A stretch of 64,000 bases of DNA from G965232465 sp965232465 (GTDB lineage: Bacteria; Pseudomonadota; Alphaproteobacteria; JAQWUY01). A program made the position numbers and the translations under genes. Below the pieces are notes generated by a model that did not search any database, was not told the DNA's origin, and saw nothing but the letters and a program-made list of their open reading frames with translations. The stretch covers positions 2,046,001 to 2,110,000 of the forward strand of contig OZ246977.1 of NCBI GenBank assembly GCA_965232465.1, in the 5' to 3' direction. Every line of letters starts with the position of its first letter. Within the stretch, counting starts at the first letter, position 1. Below are positions 1-8,200 of the stretch, one piece after another.

Positions 1-293
1 ATACATCGTTCGGGCATGGTACTGGGGGGAACAGTCGTGAAAAAATGGGTTTAAAGACCAAAGGACCAACCTTGTTGATTACGGACTTAGCCGTATGGCA
101 GACCGACCCTTTTACCAAAGAATTGACGGTTATGTCGTTACACCCTGGGGTTACCAAGCAACAAATGCAAGAAAATTGTGGCTGGGACATCACATACAGC
201 CCCGATTTGATAACCACGCCTACGCCTACCGCACAAGAATTATCCATTCTGCGGGATATGCGGGCAAAAGCGGAAAAACATCACAACCGTTAA
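1..293 (+). CDS. CoA-transferase subunit beta, C-terminal part (5' end outside the window)
   Basis: An open frame enters from the left edge (codons in phase with base 3) and ends at 293, giving the last 96 residues. It contains SFGHGTGGNSREKMGLKTKG, then GPTLLITDL and a tail with SLHPGVTKQQMQENCGW. This is the conserved end of the beta subunit of family I CoA-transferases (glutaconate/3-oxoacid CoA-transferase type, COG2057), which move CoA between an acyl-CoA and a free acid in the cytoplasm. The ATG at 45 lies inside the conserved region, so it is not the true start. Its stop is 13 bases before the quinone oxidoreductase start, so the two are probably co-transcribed. The substrate cannot be told from this fragment, but the acyl-CoA genes further right fit a role in acid activation. 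Confidence 0.8.
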   Translation, partial: TSFGHGTGGNSREKMGLKTKGPTLLITDLAVWQTDPFTKELTVMSLHPGVTKQQMQENCGWDITYSPDLITTPTPTAQELSILRDMRAKAEKHHNR

Positions 294-306
294 GGAATAC
301 ATACAT

Positions 307-1302
307 ATGACCAATCCACTGATGCAATATATTGACCATGGACAGGGGGGCGATGTATCCGTATTACAAATGGCGAAAACCCATATTCCCGCCCCAAAAG
401 AGGATGAAGTCTTGATTCAGGTGGCATATGCAGGGGTGAACCGCCCCGATATTTTCCAACGGGCGGGCAGTTACCCGCCCCCACAAGGGGCATCGCCCAT
501 ATTGGGGCTGGAAGTATCGGGGGTGGTTGTTGGTATCGGCGATAATGTTAAAAATTGGGCGGTGGGCGATATGGTATGTGCCTTGACCCACGGAGGCGGA
601 TATGCCCAGTTTGTGACAGCCAACGCCACCCATTGTTTGCCTGTTCCCGATACTATGGATATGGCAAGTGCCTGTGCCATTCCCGAAACGTATTTTACTG
701 TGTGGAGTAACCTGTTTGAAAGGGGGCGGTTGCAATCGGGGGAATCAGTGCTTATTCATGGGGGGTCTAGTGGTATTGGCTTAACCGCTATACAACTGGC
801 AAAACATTTTGGGGCGATCGTGTATACAACCGTTGGCACCGACGAAAAAGCGGATTTTTGTAGAAAAATGGGGGCGGATTATGCCATAAATTATCGCACC
901 CAATCCTTTTTTGACACGATACAACAGCTGACCGATAACAATGGCGTAGATGTGATATTGGATATGGTTGGGGGTGATTATATCCAACACAATATAAACC
1001 TGTTACGACTGGACGGCAGGTTGATTCAAATTGCATTTTTACGGGGTAGTAAGTGTACCCTAGACATACGATCGGTGATGACCAAACGCTTAACTGTAAC
1101 TGGCTCAACACTTCGCCCCCGTACGGATATGGAAAAAGCCCGTATTTGCCAAGCCATACACCAGCATATTTTCCCGTTGTTACAACAAAATACATGTATG
1201 CCAGTTATTCATAAAATATTTGATATGGCGGATGCCAAACACGCCCATGCGTTAATGGAAAGCTCGGTGCATATTGGCAAGATTATCTTGCGGGTTTCAT
1301 AG
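307..1302 (+). CDS. qor: NAD(P)H quinone oxidoreductase, PIG3/zinc-free medium-chain dehydrogenase family
   Basis: 331 residues, the normal length for the PIG3 group of quinone oxidoreductases (MDR superfamily without zinc). The N-terminal GroES-like part carries GVNRPDIFQRAGSYPPP and GLEVSGVV, typical of this subgroup. The Rossmann half has the nucleotide-binding HGGSSGIGLTAIQLAKHFGA at about residues 151-170. The enzyme is expected to reduce quinones or enone-type substrates with NADPH in the cytoplasm. The start at 307 has AAGGA at 291-295 in front of it. It follows the CoA-transferase end closely and is followed by a long repeat-rich gap with no gene. The precise substrate is not inferable. 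Confidence 0.85.
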   Translation: MTNPLMQYIDHGQGGDVSVLQMAKTHIPAPKEDEVLIQVAYAGVNRPDIFQRAGSYPPPQGASPILGLEVSGVVVGIGDNVKNWAVGDMVCALTHGGGYAQFVTANATHCLPVPDTMDMASACAIPETYFTVWSNLFERGRLQSGESVLIHGGSSGIGLTAIQLAKHFGAIVYTTVGTDEKADFCRKMGADYAINYRTQSFFDTIQQLTDNNGVDVILDMVGGDYIQHNINLLRLDGRLIQIAFLRGSKCTLDIRSVMTKRLTVTGSTLRPRTDMEKARICQAIHQHIFPLLQQNTCMPVIHKIFDMADAKHAHALMESSVHIGKIILRVS

Positions 1303-1335
1303 CCTGTACCACATATACTTTATAAATTTCACAAT

Positions 1336-1560
1336 TATAGTCAATTCGGTATAAAATGATTCGCCATATTATACTGCACATTTTATTTTGTTGGTTATGT
1401 AGTGAGTCTAAGGGGCTAACGCCCCAGCTTCTCTGTACCTTCTTGCGTTTGATGTGGATTTTACCATGCTTCGCATGACAAAAACCCACACATGTTCACC
1501 CCACTTTGCACCCCGATCGGACACCACAATGCCACTGCGTGGCAAGCGGTTGCAACCGCA
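1336..1560. repeat. Palindromic dispersed repeat, copy A (long form)
   Basis: Copy A starts with TATAGTCAATTCGGTATAAA, then has the small palindrome GGGGCTAACGCCCC near 1415, and ends with a block that contains two adjacent hairpins: TGCCAC/GTGGCA and GCGGTTG/CAACCGC at about 1530-1560. The same three parts occur in the same order at 45988-46085, but there without about 120 bases between the middle and last parts. The elements are intergenic and gene-end associated in both places, so they resemble REP/BIME-type elements. No coding potential is seen. Confidence 0.7.
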
Positions 1561-1582
1561 TGTAGTCAATCAAATTAAATTT

Positions 1583-1722
1583 AGGGATTTATATACTTGA
1601 CTCCACAGGATTTGAATTAAGGCTATTTTTTGTTTTTATACATAAATGACATTGCTTTTTGTTGTGAAATCCCACCAAATTACATGCAAATATCGATTTA
1701 TGGAGTCAAGTATATAAATCCC
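1583..1722. mobile_element. MITE copy 1 (about 140 bp, TA-type ends)
   Basis: Ends are inverted repeats of about 22 bases: GGGATTTATATACTTGACTC on the left and its complement GAGTCAAGTATATAAATCCC on the right. Copies 2 (11048-11188) and 3 (26793-26902) share ends and interior; this copy is in the opposite orientation to both. Left flank is TA, right flank has changed to CA. It carries no gene, so it must have been moved by a transposase encoded elsewhere; TA duplication fits IS630/Tc1-mariner-type enzymes. Its right end touches the truncated ankyrin-gene remnant. Confidence 0.75.
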
Positions 1723-1732
1723 AAAATTATTT

Positions 1733-1858
1733 TTGAAAACATATGACTTTCCTTATGTTTATTGATACTTTATTCAGGGCAATATACACAAACAAACCCA
1801 CTTTGTCAATATAAATCCCTAAGTATCAGAGTATCCAAACGCACCGGTTACCCGGTGC
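1733..1858 (-). pseudogene. Remnant of a second ankyrin-gene 5' region (promoter, RBS, start codon)
   Basis: These bases are almost the same as 4780-4907, the region directly in front of the ankyrin gene, in the same orientation. On the minus strand the copy has the promoter, the ribosome binding site AAGGAAAG and an ATG at 1742-1740. The reading frame from that ATG diverges from the ankyrin gene after a few codons and runs into the MITE, where it stops. The simplest reading is that a tandem paralogue of the ankyrin gene was lost and its head left behind. A local duplication of only the upstream region is the alternative. Confidence 0.6.
1781..1809 (-). promoter_or_regulatory. Orphan sigma70-type promoter in the ankyrin remnant
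   Basis: On the minus strand: -35 TTGACA (1809-1804), 17-base spacer, -10 TATATT (1786-1781). It is identical in layout to the promoter of the intact ankyrin gene. It now points into MITE copy 1 and on toward the 3' end of the quinone oxidoreductase as antisense. Confidence 0.6.
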
Positions 1859-1869
1859 GTTTGGGATAC
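1831..1869. repeat. Long inverted repeat downstream of the ankyrin gene
   Basis: Arms GTATCCAAACGCACCGG and CCCGGTGCGTTTGGGATAC pair over about 17 bp with one bulge and a 3-4 base loop. It lies 39 bp past the ankyrin stop codon. There is no T-run on the minus strand, so it is not a classic intrinsic terminator, though it could stabilise an mRNA 3' end. The related copy upstream of the gene (from 4881) lost its second arm. Confidence 0.55.
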
Positions 1870-1907
1870 TCATGGCAAAAACAATACGGGTATCAGAGTA
1901 TCCAATA

Positions 1908-4790
1908 TTATTTAAACCGCAAGTCGTTTAACTTCCAGGGGACTTTTGAATCTTTTAAAGCGTCGTTTTTTAAAAGATAATCATAGGCAGTTTTACCCTC
2001 ATCGTTTTTGATTGTTGCGTCCGCCCCTGCGTTAATCAGTGTAATAATAACTTCAGGGTTTTGATTGAACTCAGATGCATGCATTAAAGGTGTCAACCCA
2101 TCTTTATCCCGTGCATTGACATCCGCCCCTGCGTTAATCAGCGTAGTAATAACATCAGGGTTTTGATTGTCCCGAGATGCATACATTAAAGGTGTCCACA
2201 AAGGTATCCACCCATCTTTAGTCCGTGCATTGACATCCGCCCCTGCGTTAATCAGCGTAGTAATAACATCAGGGTTTTGATTGTTCCCAGCCCACATTAA
2301 AGGTGTCCGCCCATCTTTATTCGGTGCATTGACATCCGCCCCTGCGTTAATCAGTGTAGTAATAACTTCAGGGTGTTGATTTTTCCAAGATGCATACATT
2401 AAAGGTGTCCGCCCATCTTTATTCCGTGCATTGACATCCGCCCCTGCGTTAATCAGTGTAGTAATAACATCAGGGTTTTGATTTTTCCAAGATGCATGCA
2501 TTAAATGTGTCAACCCATATTCATCCCGTGCATTGACATCCGCCCCTGCGTTAATCAGTGTAGTAATAACATCAGGGTTTTGATTTTTCCAAGATGCATA
2601 CATTAAAGGTGTCAACCCATATTCAGTCCGTGCATTGACATCCGCCCCTGCGTTAATCAGCGTAGTAATAACATCAGGGTTTTGATTGGACTCAGACGCC
2701 AACATTAAAAGTGTCGACCCAAATTTATTCCGTACATTGACATCCGCCCCTGCGTTAATCAGCGTAGTAATAACTTCAGGGTTTTGATTGAACCAAAATG
2801 CATACATTAAAGGTGTCAACCCATCTTTAGCCCGTACATTGACATCCGCCCCTGCGTTAATCAGCGTAGTAATAACATCAGGGTTTTGATTGGCCTTAGA
2901 TGCATACATTAAAGGTGTCAACCCATCTTTAGTCCGTGCATTGACATCCACCCCTGCGTTAATCAGCGTAGTAATAACATCAGGGTTTTGATTGGCCACA
3001 GATGCATACATTAAAGGTGTCAACCCATCTTTATCCCGTGCATTGACATCCGCCCCTGCGTTAATCAGCGTAGTAATAACATCAGGGTTTTGATTGTCCC
3101 CAGACGCCGACATTAAAGGTGTCAACCCATCTTTATCCCGTGCATTGACATCCGCCCCTGCGTTAATCAGTGTAGTAATAACATCAGGGTTTTGATTGAA
3201 CCCAGACGCCCACATTAAAGGTGTCCGCCCATCTTTTTTAGTCCGTGCATTGACATCCGCCCCTGCGTTAATCAGTGTAGTAATAACATCAGGGTTTTGA
3301 TTGAACCCAGATGCATACATTAAAGGTGTCCACCCATCTTTAATTGTTATAAATGCCCAAGTCCGTGCATTGACATCCGCCCCTGCGTTAATCAGCGTAG
3401 TAATAACATCAGGGTTTTGATTGAACCGAGATGCATACATTAAAGGTGTCGACCCATCTTTAGTCCGTGCATTGACATCCGCCCCTGCGTTAATCAGCGT
3501 AGTAATAACATCAGGGTTTTGATTGAACCCAGACGCCACCATTAAAGGTGTCCACCCATCTTTAATCCGTGCATTGACATCCGCCCCTGCGTTAATCAGC
3601 GTAGTAATAACATCAGGGTTTTGATTGTCCCCAGACGCCAACATTAAAGGTGTCCACCCATCTTTATTCCGTGCATTGACATCCACCCCTGCGTTAATCA
3701 GTGTAGTAATAACATCAGGGTTTTGATTTTTCCCAGATGCATACATTAAAGGTGTCGACCCATCTTTATTCCGTGCATTGACATCCGCCCCTGCGTTAAT
3801 CAGTGTAGTAATAACATCAGGGTTTTGATTGCCCACAGATGCATGCATTAAAGGTGTCGCCCCATATTCATCCCGTGCATTGATATCCGCCCCTGCGTTA
3901 ATCAGCGTAGTAATAACATCAGGGTTTTGATTGTTCCTAGATGCATCCATTAAAGGTGTCAACCCATCTTTAGTCCGTGCATTGACATCCGCCCCTGCGT
4001 TAATCAGCGTAGTAATAACATCAGGGTTTTGATTGTCCCCAGATGCATACAGTAAAGGTGTCAACCCATTTTTACCCCGTGCATTGACATCCGCCCCTGC
4101 GTTAATCAGTGTAGTAATAACATCAGGGTTTTGATTGGTCCAAGATACATACATTAAAGGTGTCGACCCATCTTCATCCCGTGCATTGACATCCGCCCCT
4201 GCGTTAATCAGTGTAGTAATAACTTCAGGGTTTTGATTGAACCAAGATGCATACAGTAAAGGTGTCGACCCACCTTTATCCCGTACATTGACATCCGCCC
4301 CTGCGTTAATCAGTGTAGTAATAAATTCAGGGTTTTCATTGGTCCCAGATGCATACATTAAAGGTGTCCACCCATCTTTACCCCGTGCATTGACATCCGC
4401 CCCTGCGTTAATCAGTGTAGTAATAAATTCAGGGTTTTGATTGAACCTAGATGCATACATTAAAGGTGTCGACCCATCTTCATCCCGTGCATTGACATCC
4501 GCCCCTGCGTTAATCAGTGTAGTAATAAATTCAGGGTTTTGATTGAACCCAGATGCATACAGTAAAGGTGTCGACCCATCTTTAGCCCGTGCATTGACAT
4601 CCGCCCCTGCGTTAATCAGTGTAGTAATAACTTCAGGGTTTTGATTTTTCCCAAATGCATACATTAAAGGTGTCGCCCCATCTTTATTCCGTGCATTGAC
4701 ATCCGCCCCATTGGTAATAGCGTTTTTTACATCTTTTACTGTGACATATTGCCAAACATTGACATCCGCCAAAAAATCATTTGAAAGCAT
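1908..4790 (-). CDS. Giant ankyrin-repeat protein with about 26 near-identical 34-residue repeats
   Basis: From ATG 4790, with AAGGAAAG just upstream, the protein has 960 residues. After a short head (MLSNDFLADVNVWQYVTVKD) come about 26 ankyrin repeats and one degenerate last repeat. The unit is 34 residues (102 bp), one more than the usual 33. The second helix and loop, VITTLINAGADVNAR, hardly vary, while the residues around the hairpin tip and first helix (N/D/T/G-K-D-G-x-TPLMxASxxN) differ from repeat to repeat. Repeat 14 has a six-residue insertion (WAFITI) and repeat 25 a small duplication (WIPLWTPL). No signal peptide or membrane segment is visible, so it is cytoplasmic or exported by a specialised system. 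Ankyrin proteins bind other proteins; the partner is unknown. An upstream in-frame extension exists but covers the promoter, so I reject it. Confidence 0.85.
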   Translation of the reverse strand: MLSNDFLADVNVWQYVTVKDVKNAITNGADVNARNKDGATPLMYAFGKNQNPEVITTLINAGADVNARAKDGSTPLLYASGFNQNPEFITTLINAGADVNARDEDGSTPLMYASRFNQNPEFITTLINAGADVNARGKDGWTPLMYASGTNENPEFITTLINAGADVNVRDKGGSTPLLYASWFNQNPEVITTLINAGADVNARDEDGSTPLMYVSWTNQNPDVITTLINAGADVNARGKNGLTPLLYASGDNQNPDVITTLINAGADVNARTKDGLTPLMDASRNNQNPDVITTLINAGADINARDEYGATPLMHASVGNQNPDVITTLINAGADVNARNKDGSTPLMYASGKNQNPDVITTLINAGVDVNARNKDGWTPLMLASGDNQNPDVITTLINAGADVNARIKDGWTPLMVASGFNQNPDVITTLINAGADVNARTKDGSTPLMYASRFNQNPDVITTLINAGADVNARTWAFITIKDGWTPLMYASGFNQNPDVITTLINAGADVNARTKKDGRTPLMWASGFNQNPDVITTLINAGADVNARDKDGLTPLMSASGDNQNPDVITTLINAGADVNARDKDGLTPLMYASVANQNPDVITTLINAGVDVNARTKDGLTPLMYASKANQNPDVITTLINAGADVNVRAKDGLTPLMYAFWFNQNPEVITTLINAGADVNVRNKFGSTLLMLASESNQNPDVITTLINAGADVNARTEYGLTPLMYASWKNQNPDVITTLINAGADVNARDEYGLTHLMHASWKNQNPDVITTLINAGADVNARNKDGRTPLMYASWKNQHPEVITTLINAGADVNAPNKDGRTPLMWAGNNQNPDVITTLINAGADVNARTKDGWIPLWTPLMYASRDNQNPDVITTLINAGADVNARDKDGLTPLMHASEFNQNPEVIITLINAGADATIKNDEGKTAYDYLLKNDALKDSKVPWKLNDLRFK

Positions 4791-4907
4791 ATGACTTTCC
4801 TTAATGTTTATTGATACTTTATTCAGGGCAATATACACAAACAAACCCACTTTGTCAATATAAATCCCTAATAGTATCAGAGTATCCAAACGCACCGGTT
4901 ACCCGTG
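4780..4907 (-). repeat. Direct repeat: ankyrin-gene upstream region, intact copy
   Basis: Matches 1733-1858 nearly base for base, in direct orientation, so the ankyrin gene is bracketed by two copies about 3 kb apart. Recombination between them would delete the ankyrin gene. The long inverted repeat in the left copy is broken here after ACCGGTTACCCG. Confidence 0.75.
4830..4858 (-). promoter_or_regulatory. Promoter of the ankyrin gene
   Basis: Minus strand: -35 TTGACA (4858-4853), exactly 17 bases, -10 TATATT (4835-4830). The expected transcript start is near 4823, giving a leader of about 33 bases with AAGGAAAG before ATG 4790. The strong consensus suggests constitutive sigma70 expression. 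Confidence 0.7.
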
Positions 4908-4917
4908 CGGGGGGTCG

Positions 4918-4946
4918 AAAATAAAAGGGGGGGAACCACCCCCCCC
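4918..4946 (-). terminator. Intrinsic terminator, minus strand, without a visible gene
   Basis: On the minus strand a stem of seven G:C pairs (C-run 4939-4946, G-run 4927-4933, 5-base loop) is followed by TTTTATTTT. It points toward the ankyrin gene and would shield it from transcription from the right. No minus-strand gene ends just before it, so its own gene has probably been lost. Confidence 0.6.
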
Positions 4947-5033
4947 GAAAAACAACATATTCATTTAAAAAAATGAAATACATTATTATTATACATATCA
5001 TTTTCATATTTGCAAACAAAATATTATTTTCGG

Positions 5034-5094
5034 CGGATTGCGTTCGGATTGCGTTCGGATTGCGTTCGGATTGCGTTCGGATTGCGTTCGGATT
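5034..5094. repeat. 11-bp tandem repeat, five and a half units
   Basis: Unit CGGATTGCGTT, repeated at 5034, 5045, 5056, 5067 and 5078 without change, then a partial unit. Copy number should vary easily by slippage. It lies about 200 bp upstream of the ISP restriction gene. The unit contains no promoter-like word, so an effect on expression would be through protein binding or spacing. Confidence 0.8.
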
Positions 5095-5296
5095 TCTCGG
5101 CGGATTGCGTAGGGACGGCCGCAAGCGGCCGCCGTTGCTAAAAAAGGAGTTGTATAAATAAAAAATTTATGTATGATAACTATCAGAGTGGTGGCGTAAA
5201 TATAGTGCGTTAGCGGCATTCGAACAGTTTACTGGTCGCAGTGAAACGATAATTCTTATGATAAGTCACCATCCGTTAATTAATTTTGAGAAAGAA

Positions 5297-8200
5297 ATGG
5301 ATAATTTAAAATCATTGATAAACTTGCTTGATAGTATACAGAAACAAGCATTAAATGAGGCTGGACATAGTGATATATCCAAACAGCGGGATAAAGGAAC
5401 ATGTTTCGAACACCTAACCAAAGTGTTTTTGCAACATGATAAAACATACCATTCTCTATACCCAGAAGTGTATACATACGCAGAATGGGCAGAAAAACAA
5501 GGTCTTGAAAAAGTCGATACAGGTATCGATTTGGTTGCCATAAATCAAAATGGCGAAACAGTTGCTATACAATGTAAATTTTATGCAGATGATTACAAAA
5601 TTCAGAAAAAAGACCTCGATAGCTTTATGAACGCATCGGGCAAAAAACCTTTTGCCAAACGACTATTTGTTGATAGCACTATGGGCGATTGGAGCAAAAA
5701 TGCCCAACAGGCTATTGAAAATCAGCAGATACCTGTTAATCGCTTAACCCTTTTCGATATGACAGAAGGATCTGTCAACTGGTCACAATATAATAATAAT
5801 AAAGATACAGTAATAGTATCTGATATACCCAAAACCCTACATCCACATCAAAAAGAAGCCTTAAACGATGTAAAAGAACATTTTATCGATAACGATCGAG
5901 GCAAGTTAATTATGGCGTGTGGCACAGGTAAAACCTTTACCAGTTTACGAATAGCCGAACAGCAAGCAGGAATAGGTAAACGAGTATTATATTTGGTACC
6001 GAGCCTTTCCCTTATGCAACAAACCATTAAAGAATGGTTTAACGATATGCAGTGTCCCATTTATGGATTGTCTGTATGTAGCGACAGCACTATTGGTAAA
6101 ACAAAAAATGATCTTACCGATATAGCATTATCAGACTTGGTAATTCCTGCTACTACTGATGCACATAAAATTGCCAATCAAGTTAAACTTGCCCCAACCG
6201 ATAAAATGGTGGTGGTATTTAGCACCTATCAATCTATACAGGTAATATCCGATTCCCAAAATATTCATGGTATGGGCGATTTTGATATAGTTATCTGTGA
6301 TGAAGCCCACCGTACAACAGGTGCCACTTTGTCGGGGGAAGATGAATCGCATTTTGTTAAAGTCCATGATGAATCCTTTATTCAAGCTAAAAAGCGGTTG
6401 TATATGACTGCCACCCCAAGAGTATATGGGGGTGCAGTCAAAGAAAAAGCTAAAGAAGAGGATGCAATATTGGCGTCTATGGATGACACTAATATATATG
6501 GCAATACTATTTATACCTTATCATTTAACGATGCAGTAGAAAAAAACCTATTATCTGATTACAAGGTGATTGTACTTGCATTAAACGAAGGATCAGTTGA
6601 TGAATCCATACAACGTTTAATCACTACAGAAGATTGGGAACTGACTCTTGAGGACACTACAAAATTATTAGGATGTTACAAAGCGTTATGTAAACAAGAT
6701 TTAAAAATAGACGAAATAAACGATTACCACCCTATGCGACGAGCAGTAGCATTTTGTCAAAACATTAAAAAATCCAAAACTATCACTAACAATTTTCCCA
6801 GCATAGTCGACGAACACCGTCAGCAAGTTGACAAAATAGATCTTACGCCTTTAACCATTGAAATGGAACATGTGGATGGTACTTATAATGCTCAAGCCCG
6901 TAAACAGAAATTACAATGGTTACAAGAGCAAACAAATGATGGCATATGTCGTATTTTATCCAATGCAAGGTGTTTGTCCGAAGGTGTAGATGTACCCACA
7001 CTGGATGCAGTATTGTTTTTACATCCCCGTAAATCTATGGTCGATGTGGTGCAAGCAGTCGGTCGGGTTATGCGTAAAGCCCCTAACAAAGAAATGGGCT
7101 TCGTTATATTACCCATAGGAATACCTGCAAACAAAGAGCCATACCAAGCCTTAAACAACAATAAAAAATACAAAGTTGTATGGGATGTGCTAAACGCTTT
7201 ACGATCACACGATGAAAGAATGGAAGGTATAATTAACGCTGGGGAATTAGGCGAAGACATATCAGATAAAATAGAAATTATAGCTGTGTCGAATGTGTTA
7301 CCTACTAAAACTACACCAACAGGTGTTGGTATTGGTAGTATTAATAGTAAACTGAAGGATGCAGACGATATTTCACTAAATAAACCCACTCATATGCCAA
7401 ATCAATTCAATATTGATTTTGAAGATACAGTAAATCGTGCCATTATGGCAAAGTTAGTTAAAAACTGTGGCAGTCGTGATTATTGGGAAGACTGGGCAAA
7501 AGATGTAGCCGATATTGCCCAAAAGCATATTGATCGTATACATACCCTGTTACAACAGGGAAATATTGAAATCAATGAAACTTTTGATTCGTTCTTACAG
7601 CAATTACAAGACGATTTAAATCCAAAAGTATCCTGTGAGGATGCTGTTGAAATGTTGGCACAACATATAATTACTAAACCTGTGTTTGATGCGTTGTTTG
7701 CAGGTTATCCATTTACCAAACACAATATAGTATCAATTGCTATGGATAAGGTTTTATCTGTCTTGCAAAACAACAGCCTTGATGCTGAAATAGAAAGTCT
7801 AGACAAGTTTTATAAATCTGTACAAAGACGGGTGCAAGGTCTAAAAACCATAACTGCCAAGCAACAATTGATTACCGAATTATACGAAAAGTTCTTTAAG
7901 AACGCATTTCCAAAGACTACCCAACAATTAGGTATTGTTTACACCCCCACCGAAGCGGTGGACTTTATCATTCATAGTGTAAACGATGTATTAAAAACAG
8001 AGTTTAACACCAATTTAGGGGAATCCAATGTGAATATTCTAGACCCGTTTACAGGTACAGGGACTTTTATAACCAGATTATTGCAAAGTGGTTTAATAAC
8101 CCCTGAACAGATGGCGTATAAATACAAACATGAAATCCATTGTAATGAAATAGTGCTACTAGCCTATTACATTGCCAGTATCAATATTGAACAGGTGTAT

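Larger units (their letters stand above)
1303..1907. other. 605-bp gene-free stretch filled with repeats
   Basis: No credible gene lies here. The stretch holds, from left to right: a palindromic repeat block also found near 46 kb, one MITE copy, a remnant of an ankyrin-gene 5' region including its promoter, a long inverted repeat at 1831-1869, and a second copy of the 16-base word GTATCAGAGTATCCAA at 1890-1905 (others at 1823 and 4874). The open frames in it are small and unlike any family I recognise. Confidence 0.7.
4908..5296. other. Gene-free stretch upstream of the ISP gene
   Basis: Contains the orphan terminator, an 11-bp tandem repeat and a perfect GC-rich hairpin (CGGCCGC-AA-GCGGCCG at 5116-5131). 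The small open frames here exist only because 11-bp repeats avoid stops, and none resembles a protein. No clear promoter for the ISP gene was found. Confidence 0.55.

Noticed and set aside
4237..4440. Plus-strand frame inside the ankyrin gene
   Set aside because: It is a shadow of the repeats, recurring with the same period and not resembling any protein.
1950..4750. Possible CRISPR array (regular 102-bp repetition)
   Set aside because: The repetition is continuous coding sequence without spacers of constant length; it codes for ankyrin repeats.
4791..4895. N-terminal extension of the ankyrin protein
   Set aside because: The extension would be encoded by the promoter and leader; the inner ATG has the ribosome binding site.
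4973..5161. Small plus and minus frames around 5 kb
   Set aside because: They exist only because the 11-bp tandem repeat lacks stops in those phases.
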